Positions 18,200-27,352 of a DNA stretch of 39,788 bases are shown one piece after another. Source of the DNA: Bacilli bacterium (GTDB lineage: Bacteria; Bacillota_I; Bacilli_A; RFN20; CAG-826); NCBI GenBank assembly GCA_017619815.1, contig JAFZRR010000022.1, forward strand, positions 1 through 39,788. The letters are read 5' to 3'. Position numbers and translations under genes: made by a program. The notes under the pieces were generated by a model that saw only the letters and a program-made list of their open reading frames with translations, was not told the DNA's origin and ran no database searches. The first letter of the stretch is position 1. Every line of letters starts with the position of its first letter.

Positions 18200-18222
18200 A
18201 AAAAGAAAAGCGCAAATGCGCT
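18200..18222 (-). terminator. Terminator of the capsule operon
   Basis: Minus-strand stem AGCGCA/TGCGCT with a 2-nt loop (18209-18222), then a T-rich tract. The stem overlaps the last two bases of the TAG stop of the epimerase gene. Confidence 0.75.
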
Positions 18223-19252
18223 AGTTCTTAAAATAGATTTTGTACCATTGAGAGAATTGACTAAGTCCTTCTCTTAAACTTGTTGATGGTTTATAACCAA
18301 AATCTTTCTCTAATGCACTTGTATCAGCATATGTAATAGGTACATCACCTTTTTGCATTGGAACTAGTTTCATATGTTCTTTGATATTGAAATCTTTAGA
18401 TAAAACGCCTGCTTTAATAAGTTCTTCCGCTAAGATGTTTACAAAATCTAATAGATTCTCAGGATGATTATTACCAATGTTATAAAGCTTATATGGAGGG
18501 ATTGGTAATCCGTCTTCTCCATCTTTCTTTTCTGGCGCTTTATTCATCACTCTAATAATGCCTTCCACTATATCATCAATATAAGTGAAATCTCTTTTAC
18601 AGTTACCATAATTAAAGATCTCAATTGTTTCACCTTTAATTAACTTATTAGTAAAACTAAAGTAAGCCATATCCGGTCTACCCATTGGTCCATATACTGT
18701 AAAGAATCTAAGACCTGTGGTGGGAATATTATATAGTTTGCTATAAGCATGCGCTAAAAGTTCATTAGATTTTTTGGTCGCAGCATATAAACTAACTGGA
18801 TTGTCAACTTTATCATCTACTGAGTATGGTACCTTTTCATTAGACCCATACACACTACTGCTAGAAGCATAAACTAAATGTTTGACTGGATTATATCTAC
18901 ATGCTTCTAAGATGTTATAAAAACCAATGATATTTGATTGGATATAAATATCAGGATGATCAATAGAATATCTAACACCCGCTTGAGCGGCTAAATTAAC
19001 AACAATATCAAACTTATATTCTTTGAATAAGTTATCAATAAATGATTTATCGGATATATCACCTTTAATAAATGTAAAGTTCTTGTTCTCAAGCATCTTC
19101 AAACGAGCTTCTTTTAAAGAAACATCATAATAATCATTAAGGTTATCCACCCCAATGATTTGATTATCTGTGGTTTCTAATAATTTCTTACAAAGAAACG
19201 CACCTATGAATCCTGCTGCTCCAGTAACTAAAACTTTTTTATTCATCTTCAT
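18221..19252 (-). CDS. UDP-glucuronate 4-epimerase
   Basis: 343 aa extended SDR. The NAD-binding motif is GAAGFIG (11-17); the catalytic pair is Y156-xxx-K160 in SLYAATKKS after the SSSSVYG block; RFFTVYGPMGRPDMA is typical of the UDP-glucuronate 4-epimerase group (Cap1J/LpsL/GAE). It turns UDP-glucuronate made by the upstream dehydrogenase into UDP-galacturonate. It is the last gene of the operon and overlaps the ATPase gene by 14 bp. A second ATG two codons downstream (19246) is an alternative start. Confidence 0.9.
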   Translation of the reverse strand: MKMNKKVLVTGAAGFIGAFLCKKLLETTDNQIIGVDNLNDYYDVSLKEARLKMLENKNFTFIKGDISDKSFIDNLFKEYKFDIVVNLAAQAGVRYSIDHPDIYIQSNIIGFYNILEACRYNPVKHLVYASSSSVYGSNEKVPYSVDDKVDNPVSLYAATKKSNELLAHAYSKLYNIPTTGLRFFTVYGPMGRPDMAYFSFTNKLIKGETIEIFNYGNCKRDFTYIDDIVEGIIRVMNKAPEKKDGEDGLPIPPYKLYNIGNNHPENLLDFVNILAEELIKAGVLSKDFNIKEHMKLVPMQKGDVPITYADTSALEKDFGYKPSTSLREGLSQFSQWYKIYFKN

Positions 19253-20495
19253 TTATTTTTTCATCGTAATAAGATTGAGCCAATCTCATCTTCACGGACC
19301 TTTCAAGAATAATAAGATTTGTTTTATTTAAATTGATAATATCAAATTTCCTATTAAAAAATACAATGCCATAGTCAGAAATAAGTTTACCTATTAGTTC
19401 ATCAGCATATGATGAGCTTAAAGTGCCAATACCTTCAAAGTCAAAAATGACTTTATTGTTGTTATGAATGGCAAGATTCAATGCAATATTTCTCATTTCT
19501 AAAGCAGCAGGACGCGTTCCTGTCCCTTTTGATAATTCCGAAATTTTTAAAATATGATCACCATTTGAATTTTCAAGATTTTCTTCCCAAACATCTATCA
19601 AATTTGAATCAGGAATTGCTTTTTCGATATCCATATCATTATCAACACTTAATTGAAAATCAATTATCGTCGTACCTAAACCAGAAATGAGGTTGTTTTT
19701 ATTCCAGTCGTCTATATTTGTTTGCTTTGGATTGCCTCTTTCGAATCTCATTTCATAGTATGCGCCATCGGAAATAATTCGTAATTTTCCTTTATTCTCT
19801 TCAACTATCCTATATAAGCCCCAAAGTCCATTTCCTTGCCCGACTTTTTCATCTCTAGTAATCTTTTCACCCAAAGCTAGTGTAATAGCATCGAGAGGTT
19901 TTTTTGGATGGTGTTTAGAATTCAAAAAAGAATTAAAAATACCTATTCCGTTGTCATAAATGCAAACAGAAAATAACTTATTGCTTTGGTGATATTGGGC
20001 CATAACAAAACCTTTTCCGCTGTTCGAGTGGACTAAAACATTATCCATTGTTTCATTTAAGCACCATTCAAGACCCCTAAACGTTCCCTCTCCACACAAT
20101 TCAGTTCTTCTAAGAGAAGAAAGTAGAGCGGAAACTAATTTTGTTTCGCCGCCGGGTGTTTCAAATGTCCAAATTTTATTAAAAGGATCATCTAGTTTTT
20201 GGTTGTTATTTTCGTCTTCTACGCTGAACGGCTCAAGAAGGTTTAATCTTGTCCCGTAATATGATTCTCCTTCTAAAAAGATTAAGTTTGTTTTTACGCC
20301 TCTTTCTTTATAAAAATCAATAATGCCAGAAAGAGGAGTACAAGTGTTTGGATAAACATGGGTATTTGCAATGATTAAATTAACTTTCTTTGTCCTATTA
20401 ATGTATGCATTGTGCAAAATTCCCGTTATACGCTTAACGGAAATCATTTTATTTAATTCTAGTGGTTCTAATTCCTTGAATTCTCGTAGATTCAT
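19239..20495 (-). CDS. GHKL ATPase with C-terminal STAS-like (DUF4325-type) domain
   Basis: 418 aa. Residues 130-285 hold a histidine-kinase-like ATPase: N-box LNETMDNVLVHS (N147, E148, N152), G1 box DNGIGI (181-186), G2 box GQGNGLWGL (219-227) and a closing GLGTTIIDF strand. Residues about 345-405 (VIFDFEGIGTLSSSYADELIGKL) match a STAS-like domain of the DUF4325 kind. Residues 37-75 could be another weak STAS-like fold. There is no phosphoacceptor histidine helix, no receiver domain and no membrane segment. Such ATPases act as protein kinases on STAS partners in sigma-factor switches; here both parts sit in one chain. It lies 1 bp after ugd and overlaps the epimerase gene, so it is made together with capsule enzymes. 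Its role is unknown. Confidence 0.72.
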   Translation of the reverse strand: MNLREFKELEPLELNKMISVKRITGILHNAYINRTKKVNLIIANTHVYPNTCTPLSGIIDFYKERGVKTNLIFLEGESYYGTRLNLLEPFSVEDENNNQKLDDPFNKIWTFETPGGETKLVSALLSSLRRTELCGEGTFRGLEWCLNETMDNVLVHSNSGKGFVMAQYHQSNKLFSVCIYDNGIGIFNSFLNSKHHPKKPLDAITLALGEKITRDEKVGQGNGLWGLYRIVEENKGKLRIISDGAYYEMRFERGNPKQTNIDDWNKNNLISGLGTTIIDFQLSVDNDMDIEKAIPDSNLIDVWEENLENSNGDHILKISELSKGTGTRPAALEMRNIALNLAIHNNNKVIFDFEGIGTLSSSYADELIGKLISDYGIVFFNRKFDIINLNKTNLIILERSVKMRLAQSYYDEKINEDE

Positions 20496-20496
20496 T

Positions 20497-21705
20497 TTAG
20501 TCTCTTCTTAATAAATCTCTTGTATATACTTTTTCTTTCACATCGTTTAAAGATGGATCATACCTATTAGCGATAATAACTTTTGACATTTGTTTGAATT
20601 CATTAAAGTCTTTAACAACTTTACAGTTAAAGAATTCTTCATCCTTTAATGTTGGTTCATAAATGACAATCTTAACGCCTTTAGCGTGGAGTCTCTTCAT
20701 GACACCTTGGATAGAAGATGCTCTGAAATTATCAGAACCAGACTTCATAGTTAATCTATAGATGCCAACAGTAACATTATCTTTGCCATCGTTCTTATAA
20801 CCAGCAAGTTTTAACACTCTATCCGCAATAAAGTCTTTTCTTGTTCTATTAGATTCAACAATTGCAGAAATTAAGTTCTCTGGAACATCTTCGAAGTTTG
20901 CTCTTAATTCTTTAGTATCTTTTGGTAAGCAATATCCACCATAACCGAATGATGGGTTGTTATAAAAGTCACCAATTCTTGGATCGGCACATACGCCTTT
21001 AATAATATCTAATGTATCTAAACCCTTGGTTTGAGCAAAGGTATCTAATTCATTGAAATATGCAACACGCAAAGCAAGATATGTATTAGCGAATAATTTA
21101 ACGGCTTCCGCTTCAGTACAACCTAAGATGTGTGTTTCAATATTCTCTTTAATTGCGCCTTGTTGCAATAACTCAGCGAATTCTTTTGCTTTAGATAAAT
21201 AAGGTTCTTTCTTTTCAGGAACACCCACTACTATGCGAGATGGATAAAGGTTGTCATATAACGCCTTTCCTTCTCTTAAAAATTCAGGAGAAAACAAAAT
21301 CTTATCATAGTTGTATTTTTCTCTAACATATTTAGTAAAGCCAACGCCTACTGTGGATTTAACAATAATCCATGCATTGGAATTAACTCTTTTAACTTGT
21401 TCAATAACAGATTCAACTGACGATGTGTCGAACTTGTTGGTTTCGCTATTGTAATTTGTTGGTGTAGCAATTAGAACTAAATCGGATTCAGAATATGCTT
21501 TTTTACTATCTAAGGTCGCAATTAAATCTAAAGATTTATTAGCTAAATAGTCTTCAATTTCTTTATCAACTATTGGTGATTTTTTATTGTTAATTAAATC
21601 AACTTTAGATGCAATTACATCTACAGCATGCACACTGTTGTGTTGAGCTAAAATAATTGCATTGCTCAGTCCAACATATCCTGTTCCAGCTACTGCTATT
21701 TTCAT
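20497..21705 (-). CDS. ugd: UDP-glucose 6-dehydrogenase
   Basis: 402 aa, the short bacterial form. The NAD-binding motif is AGTGYVGLSNA (6-16), the central part is KSTVGVGFT and FSPEFLREGKALYD, and the catalytic cysteine is C259 in FGYGGYCLPKDTKEL. It oxidises UDP-glucose twice to UDP-glucuronate, giving the acidic sugar donor for the polymer and the substrate of the epimerase encoded two genes downstream. The ribosome-binding site is AAGGA. Confidence 0.95.
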   Translation of the reverse strand: MKIAVAGTGYVGLSNAIILAQHNSVHAVDVIASKVDLINNKKSPIVDKEIEDYLANKSLDLIATLDSKKAYSESDLVLIATPTNYNSETNKFDTSSVESVIEQVKRVNSNAWIIVKSTVGVGFTKYVREKYNYDKILFSPEFLREGKALYDNLYPSRIVVGVPEKKEPYLSKAKEFAELLQQGAIKENIETHILGCTEAEAVKLFANTYLALRVAYFNELDTFAQTKGLDTLDIIKGVCADPRIGDFYNNPSFGYGGYCLPKDTKELRANFEDVPENLISAIVESNRTRKDFIADRVLKLAGYKNDGKDNVTVGIYRLTMKSGSDNFRASSIQGVMKRLHAKGVKIVIYEPTLKDEEFFNCKVVKDFNEFKQMSKVIIANRYDPSLNDVKEKVYTRDLLRRD

Positions 21706-21718
21706 TAGAAAGTCCTTC

Positions 21719-22144
21719 TTATTTATCTATCGTTTTGATAACCTTGGCCGGGTTTCCAGCTACAACACTATTTGGGGGAACGTCTTTTAAAACCACACTA
21801 CCAGCACCAATAATGCTGTTATCACCAATTGTGATGCCACCAATAATTATTGAGTGTGGAAAAATTGTAACATTATTTCCAATAACAGGGTAGTTATTGT
21901 CTTTCTGTCCAATTGTAACGCAATGATAAATTTTAACATTGTCACGCAAAATTGCTTTATCTCCAATAACTATTGAAAGAGGATGACCAACTGTAAAATT
22001 GTTGCCTATATTTAATGGATTTGAAATATAAATGCCACGCTTTTTTAATTTTGAACAAACAAGCTTTAGCATTTTCTTTCTTTTTAATAAAGAAAGATAA
22101 ATACTTGTGCGACCATTATAAGTAAATATATTTAAGAGTTTCAT
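21719..22144 (-). CDS. Hexapeptide-repeat acetyltransferase (serine acetyltransferase-like)
   Basis: 141 aa with left-handed beta-helix repeats (IGNNVTIFPHSIIIGGITIG, IGAGSVVLKDVPPNSVVAGNPAKVI) and the HCVTIGQ block of the CysE/WcaB group. The start at 22144 is chosen because GGAGG lies 8 nt upstream and it leaves 1 nt after the previous stop; a longer frame starting at 22174 would overlap that gene. In a polysaccharide locus it most likely O-acetylates a sugar and does not make cysteine. Confidence 0.85.
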   Translation of the reverse strand: MKLLNIFTYNGRTSIYLSLLKRKKMLKLVCSKLKKRGIYISNPLNIGNNFTVGHPLSIVIGDKAILRDNVKIYHCVTIGQKDNNYPVIGNNVTIFPHSIIIGGITIGDNSIIGAGSVVLKDVPPNSVVAGNPAKVIKTIDK

Positions 22145-22145
22145 A

Positions 22146-23387
22146 TTATTTTCCTCCACTTTCAGAATACACATCTTGAATCAAATTATAAAATTGTTCA
22201 TTCAAACTTGAAGAACTAAACATTTGCGTTGCTCTATTATACATATCTTGCGCATTTTTTTCTTGTAATGATTTGTCATTTAACATTTGCTGCATCGCTA
22301 TAGCCAGCTTACTCGAATTGCCTTCTTCAACTATTATTCCATTATCACCCACTTGATACGGAACAGAACCCGAAGAACTGCCAATTACCGCTTTTTTTGA
22401 AGCCATTGCTTGCACTAGAGCAAGAGAAAAAGTTTCAATCCATTTTGGAGTAGAAATAGGAAAATGAATAGCACAGTCCAAAGCATTCCAATACTTCGGC
22501 ATTTCGTTTGTTTCAATATAGCCAGTCATGATTACTTTGTCATTAAGGCCTTTATTTTCAATCTTTTTCTTGATTTCTTCAACTTCTGAATCAAGTCCAC
22601 TACCAATCAATAAGTATTTCCAATCACCGTCAAAAGTCAAAGCATCAAGAATTTGAAGTATCCCTTTGCTGTAATTAAATCTAGAAGCGCTCCCAAAAAC
22701 AAAAGAACTTCCTAAATTATATTTTTTTCTTATTTCTTCACGATATGTTTGATTAGGATAAAAAATATTAGTATTAACGCCAACTTGAGTTTGAACGCAA
22801 ATTCGTTTTTTGAATCCTTCTTTAATAAATAAATCCTTGGCATCTGGATAGTGGCAAACCATACAATCAACATATTTATTTACTTTATTTAAACGATACA
22901 AATCTAAAAAATACATTGGTATGCGCAAAATATTTTTAAAAATATTTTTATCGTGCTTAATAAGTGAGATTCTTGATCGTTTATTTGTATTTATGCCTCG
23001 CATACTAAATGCTAGCAAAGGCACTTTTTTAAAATGTTTCCTTTTTATATCGATTGTTTGAAATAAAGGATTTTGGGTATGTGATCCAATATGATAAATG
23101 ATGTCTGGATTAATTGCTTTTAATGTTTTATACAAATCAGGAGATTTCCACCCTTTTGTTACGCAAGGTTTAGCATTAACTGCAACAAAATGGAAATTCT
23201 CGTTATCAAACGATTCGGCTTTTACAATCTCGACTTCGCCATAAGTTAGCGACTTCGAATTGCCCCACGCATACTCTTTTGGGGCTATCAAATACAAATC
23301 GATGTCTTTATATTTCTTGGCAAATTCAACCCATCTTGTTCTAAAAAATGGTTTTTGAAAAGCATGATTAATCAACGCTACTTTCAT
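22146..23387 (-). CDS. Family 4 glycosyltransferase
   Basis: About 413 aa GT-B enzyme. It begins MKVALINHAF at the start supported by an AGGAG site; an in-frame ATG at 23420 would lengthen it by 11 residues into the flippase gene. The C-terminal half carries FVFGSASRFNYSKGI, GYIETNEMPKYWNALDCAIHFPIS and ETFSLALVQAMASKKAVIGSSSGSVP, with the EX7E motif in TFSLALVQAMA. It adds one sugar to the growing lipid-linked repeat unit; donor and acceptor cannot be told. Confidence 0.85.
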   Translation of the reverse strand: MKVALINHAFQKPFFRTRWVEFAKKYKDIDLYLIAPKEYAWGNSKSLTYGEVEIVKAESFDNENFHFVAVNAKPCVTKGWKSPDLYKTLKAINPDIIYHIGSHTQNPLFQTIDIKRKHFKKVPLLAFSMRGINTNKRSRISLIKHDKNIFKNILRIPMYFLDLYRLNKVNKYVDCMVCHYPDAKDLFIKEGFKKRICVQTQVGVNTNIFYPNQTYREEIRKKYNLGSSFVFGSASRFNYSKGILQILDALTFDGDWKYLLIGSGLDSEVEEIKKKIENKGLNDKVIMTGYIETNEMPKYWNALDCAIHFPISTPKWIETFSLALVQAMASKKAVIGSSSGSVPYQVGDNGIIVEEGNSSKLAIAMQQMLNDKSLQEKNAQDMYNRATQMFSSSSLNEQFYNLIQDVYSESGGK

Positions 23388-24930
23388 TTTTATTTTTCTC
23401 CTGATGTTTCGGTTTTCCAAAACGTTTCTTTAACTTATTTATAAATTCTTTTTCTTTTTGATTCGCTCCAAATAGAACAAAGGAAGTAAGGAATAAAACA
23501 ACAAACAAACTTCCACCAATTAAAAATGAATAGAGATTTCTAGGTATGCGTTGAATAATTGGAAAAACGAACGCAAATGACAATGCCAAAGCTGGAATTA
23601 TCCCCTTATATGCTTCTTTGAATAAATAGAAAATGCTTATACCGATTCGCTTTTTGTAATAAATATTTAATGAAATTATTTGAATGGTAATTGAGACGGC
23701 AGTAGCCATAGCTGCACCAAACATTCCAATCCATTTAATTGCAAAAATAGTCAATCCTATATTAATAGCCGTAGCGACTAAAGTAATGTATGCCATCATC
23801 TGACGCTTGTTGTATAAAGTTAAAACATGAGCCATGATAGCGTTCGTTAAATAGAAAAATAGCGGAATAATTATTACCAAACTATACAGCCAAGATTCTA
23901 AATAGTCAGCACCATAGACGAGAGTAATAAATTGACGGCCCACCAATATAAATCCAAATCCAATTACTCCAGAAATGATAACGTTTAATCGACAAGGTTG
24001 GACAAGAGTTTTTGTAAATTCATGACCAACAATATTATTCTTAACATTCTTGGCTATTGAAGGAATAAATAAAGTGTTAGGTAATGTTCCAACAGATGAA
24101 TACATATTAAAAATAAGCATGGTGATCGAATAAATAGAAACATCTTCTGGTGTCATCATAATGCTAATTAAAAATTTATCGACAACAGTGTTTGCTGTAT
24201 TAACAAGCCCTTGAATGAGCATAGCAATGGCTAATGGGGCAGCGAATCTTATGATTGTTTTATCGAAATATTTAAAGGTCAGTTTGGCCTTAAATTTAAA
24301 AAGACAATATAACAATGTGATTGTGAACACTAAAAGGCCTAAAGAAAAATCAACAATAACCAGAAGCATTATGTCCGCTCTAATCGATAGCAAAGCAATA
24401 ATTAGTATTGAGCGTAGTATTAGTTTTATTGTTCCAAGCAATTTTTCAAATATATATTTTTCATATGCAAGAACAAGTCCGTTTAATGTAGATGTTAAAA
24501 ATGTTGTTACTAAATTAATCCCAGCAAATATAAAGATTCTTTTACCTAAAACAATTTGCTCATTTGTGAAAGAGTTTGAATAAATAGAAGGTATTAGAAA
24601 ATAAAAAGAAACTAGAAGCGCAAACATGATTGCAGCCAAAATAATGGTCGCCGTCCAAATTGTAGAAACGTTTTTGTTAACATCAATGCTATCAGTTCCA
24701 TCTTTTTTCAATAAAGAAATGTTTCTCGTCATAAGAGTAGACATTCCGAATTCCAAAAGAACGAGATACGTTATAAAAGCGGTCATAGATTGATAAACGC
24801 CATAATTTGTTTTACCAATAACTCTCAACACAAATGACGAAAGAACAATGGATAAAATAGCGTTCAAAGCAAAATGAACGTAAGAAAGCATTATTCCATT
24901 TGTTTTGCTTGATAATTTCAATCTACTCAT
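23368..24930 (-). CDS. Wzx-type polysaccharide flippase
   Basis: 520 aa membrane protein of the MOP superfamily with about 12-14 hydrophobic segments. The N-terminal pattern (VLRVIGKTNYGVYQSMTAFITYLVLLEFG) is typical of oligosaccharide-repeat-unit flippases. It should carry undecaprenyl-linked repeat units across the membrane. I use the ATG at 24930; a TTG two codons earlier is open as well, and neither has a good ribosome-binding site. It lies 9 nt after the permease-like gene and overlaps the next glycosyltransferase. Confidence 0.9.
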   Translation of the reverse strand: MSRLKLSSKTNGIMLSYVHFALNAILSIVLSSFVLRVIGKTNYGVYQSMTAFITYLVLLEFGMSTLMTRNISLLKKDGTDSIDVNKNVSTIWTATIILAAIMFALLVSFYFLIPSIYSNSFTNEQIVLGKRIFIFAGINLVTTFLTSTLNGLVLAYEKYIFEKLLGTIKLILRSILIIALLSIRADIMLLVIVDFSLGLLVFTITLLYCLFKFKAKLTFKYFDKTIIRFAAPLAIAMLIQGLVNTANTVVDKFLISIMMTPEDVSIYSITMLIFNMYSSVGTLPNTLFIPSIAKNVKNNIVGHEFTKTLVQPCRLNVIISGVIGFGFILVGRQFITLVYGADYLESWLYSLVIIIPLFFYLTNAIMAHVLTLYNKRQMMAYITLVATAINIGLTIFAIKWIGMFGAAMATAVSITIQIISLNIYYKKRIGISIFYLFKEAYKGIIPALALSFAFVFPIIQRIPRNLYSFLIGGSLFVVLFLTSFVLFGANQKEKEFINKLKKRFGKPKHQEKNKNESSVD

Positions 24931-24939
24931 AATCAACTT

Positions 24940-26169
24940 TTATAACTTTATTTCATAATACTCTAAATTCTCAAATTTCTTATTACGTTCTTGTGTTTTA
25001 ACTGAACACAAAACAAAGCAAACTAATAAGGAAATCAAAGATACGACAACAATGCTAGTTCCAGAAATCATATTAAGAGTCACCATAGAAGTTTTTAGTA
25101 CGTTAAAATCAATTAGATAGCCAAGCAATGAGAAAAAGCAAAGCTGTGCAAAAAGAGAAATACTTAAAACCACAATCCCTTTTTTATTTATTTTTTTAGC
25201 GATAAAAAGCCCAATAAGAATAACATTCAAACCAGCAAAAGAAAAATAATAGATGAATTGGAAAATTATGTTTTCACTTTTAGTGGTTGAATTATATATC
25301 TTTGAAGTCAAATATTCGTTTCCGCCATCAAAGAAGTCATTTCCTTCAGTAGAAACAAAAGTTGTTCTGTTGTAATTTGGTGGATCAATATAAACAGCCA
25401 GTCTATACAAGAAGAAAAGGTTTTCTAAATAATTTTTACTGGTAGAAAAAGCTAGGCAAGGATTAGTATTATTTGAACTAAATGTTTGAAATGATCCAAT
25501 TAAATAATTCGTCGAGACAAATTTGCTCAAAAAAGCATTCTTTTCTTCGAATATTCCAACTATTGAATAAGTTTGGCCTGTTTTGGTATCGTTTACATTA
25601 CTATCTACAAGTTTTTCAATAGAATCGAATCCGAGATTTGAAGAAATTGAAACCGCTATTTCTTTAGGTAATATGATTTCATTAACATTATCAAGTGTTA
25701 GTCTGCCATAAATTAAAGATAAATTAAAATATGATGAAGGTTTTATATTGCTTGTTGTATAGACAAGCGACATATTAGTTTCAAAACCTCCAATGGATAA
25801 ATTAAATGGACTTTCAGAAGATTCTTCGCCAAGCATATTAACGAAGAAAATTTTGCAGTTTTTTGCCATTACAGGGTCTTTTTCAAGTCCATAAACATGA
25901 TCTTTGAGATAGCTCATTGACGAAGACCTACTTGGAGGAACAACGAGCGAATAAGTTTGACCATACTTCGAATTATATATAGTATACATTTTAGCTTTTG
26001 TCTCAAAATCTTGGCTTACACCAGCACCATTGCAAACAATTCCGATTACAAACATTAATGTTTGTAAAAATATAACAACGAAAAATAATGGGTTTTTAAA
26101 TTGCTTCCCAGATAATAAGTTTTTCATATTTTCAATACTTCTTTTAAAAAATGAAATCATACGGGACAC
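24940..26169 (-). CDS. Orphan MacB/FtsX-type permease-like membrane protein
   Basis: 409 aa. One membrane segment near the N-terminus (about 29-48), an external domain of some 250 residues, then three segments at the C-terminus (about 303-325, 332-357, 365-392). This is the topology of FtsX/MacB permeases. The outer domain has MacB-like wording: YGRLTLDNVNEIILPKEIA and GQTYSIVGIFEEKN. No ABC ATPase gene is near. The start is GTG at 26169 with AAGGAG 5 nt upstream; it overlaps the polymerase gene by 26 bp. It lies exactly between polymerase and flippase, so a role in export, assembly or sensing of the polymer is possible. The family call rests on pattern, not a search. Confidence 0.55.
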   Translation of the reverse strand: MSRMISFFKRSIENMKNLLSGKQFKNPLFFVVIFLQTLMFVIGIVCNGAGVSQDFETKAKMYTIYNSKYGQTYSLVVPPSRSSSMSYLKDHVYGLEKDPVMAKNCKIFFVNMLGEESSESPFNLSIGGFETNMSLVYTTSNIKPSSYFNLSLIYGRLTLDNVNEIILPKEIAVSISSNLGFDSIEKLVDSNVNDTKTGQTYSIVGIFEEKNAFLSKFVSTNYLIGSFQTFSSNNTNPCLAFSTSKNYLENLFFLYRLAVYIDPPNYNRTTFVSTEGNDFFDGGNEYLTSKIYNSTTKSENIIFQFIYYFSFAGLNVILIGLFIAKKINKKGIVVLSISLFAQLCFFSLLGYLIDFNVLKTSMVTLNMISGTSIVVVSLISLLVCFVLCSVKTQERNKKFENLEYYEIKL

Positions 26170-27274
26170 AATTGCTCCTTCTAATAAACGAGATAAAAAA
26201 GTATGCAGAAAATAGAATTATAAACAAACACATCAATACAATTCTTAATAATCTAGATTTTTGCGAATATATAAACAAAACTATCGAAGAAGCAAAGCTT
26301 ACGACAGAAAAATAATAGCCACGAACCGACGTATTAGAAAAAAGCCCAATAATCAAAAAAATGTGGAGAGGTAGCGATAAAAAGAAAGTCTCTTTAAAAA
26401 GTAGTTTGTTTTTAGATGTATCAATAGAAATAGTGTTTAGATCTTTTTTGAATAGTTTTAATGAAATAGAATCAGCTTTTTCATTTAGAAAATCTAAAAA
26501 TTTGGGGGTAAATATCGACAGTACCACCAATATTGTCGTCAATAAGAAAATAAAAATAAAAGTATAATTGCTTGAGGCGTTGTTTGGATAATATTCAAGG
26601 TAATAAATAATGTAGAATGCAAACGATTCTATTTGAGAAACAAAAATAATTAAAATCAAAAGAATCATTGAAAAAAAGAAGATTGATAATTTGCTTAGGG
26701 CGATTAAAGAAAGTAATGGATAAACAACCATCACCGCGCTAGATTTATGGACTGAGATGGCTACAGCATTAAAAGCAAAATAAATCAACCAAGTATACCA
26801 TTTTTCTTTTTTAAAAAAAGTCATTCCAATTAATAAAAAACCGACAGCCATAGACTGTCTCAAGCCACTCAACGCAAACTCAAATAATAGGAATGTGTAT
26901 ACAAAAAACGGAATCAAAGTTGGAAAAGGTGTTCTTTTATAGGCGTAGAGTGCTGCGCCAAAGAATAAGGGGAAATTGCAAAGGCCAAGAAACATAATCC
27001 ATGGCAAGTGCATTTTTGCACAAACAAAACGAAAAACTCCGAAACCGACATCTCTAGCAGCGGTAATTAGAGAAGGATCGGAAGACTCTAAATATGAGTT
27101 GTAATATTTTATTGTATCGTTGCCAATACTTAGGCTTTTAAATGTGCAAAGAAACCACATAAAAAAGCAAGAAACTGCCAAACATACCACTGTCCACATT
27201 TTTTTCTTTTTAAAAACAAGGGGGGGTATGTTACAGCCAATAATTAAAAGCAAGCCAATAATATAAACTGCCAT
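26144..27274 (-). CDS. EpsG-family polysaccharide polymerase (Wzy role)
   Basis: 376 aa with about 10 hydrophobic segments. EpsG-type blocks are seen: SIGNDTIKYYNSYLESS after the second segment, FALSGLRQSMAVGFLLIGM, and SVHKSSAVMVVYPLLSL. It should polymerise repeat units on the outer face. There is no ribosome-binding site; TATAAT ends directly before the ATG, in the only sizeable gap of the operon (78 bp). Confidence 0.85.
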   Translation of the reverse strand: MAVYIIGLLLIIGCNIPPLVFKKKKMWTVVCLAVSCFFMWFLCTFKSLSIGNDTIKYYNSYLESSDPSLITAARDVGFGVFRFVCAKMHLPWIMFLGLCNFPLFFGAALYAYKRTPFPTLIPFFVYTFLLFEFALSGLRQSMAVGFLLIGMTFFKKEKWYTWLIYFAFNAVAISVHKSSAVMVVYPLLSLIALSKLSIFFFSMILLILIIFVSQIESFAFYIIYYLEYYPNNASSNYTFIFIFLLTTILVVLSIFTPKFLDFLNEKADSISLKLFKKDLNTISIDTSKNKLLFKETFFLSLPLHIFLIIGLFSNTSVRGYYFSVVSFASSIVLFIYSQKSRLLRIVLMCLFIILFSAYFFISFIRRSNCVPYDFIF

Positions 27275-27352
27275 ATGCCATATTATATAACAATCATAAA
27301 GTCATTAAAAATATAAATATTTTAGTTTACTTATATGGAGCAACTATAAAAA
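27275..27352 (-). promoter_or_regulatory. Only intergenic gap inside the capsule operon, possible internal promoter
   Basis: 78 bp, very AT-rich, between the Ldh2-type gene and the polymerase gene; other junctions in the operon overlap or leave 14 nt or less. It contains a TATAAT on the minus strand immediately before the polymerase ATG, but no convincing -35 box and no hairpin. Confidence 0.3.

Noticed and set aside
19239..20495. Classical sensor histidine kinase
   Set aside because: No membrane segment, no dimerisation helix with a phosphoacceptor histidine and no response regulator gene nearby.
21719..22144. Cysteine-synthesis serine acetyltransferase
   Set aside because: It is shorter than CysE, lacks the CysE N-terminal domain and lies among capsule genes; a sugar O-acetyltransferase fits better.
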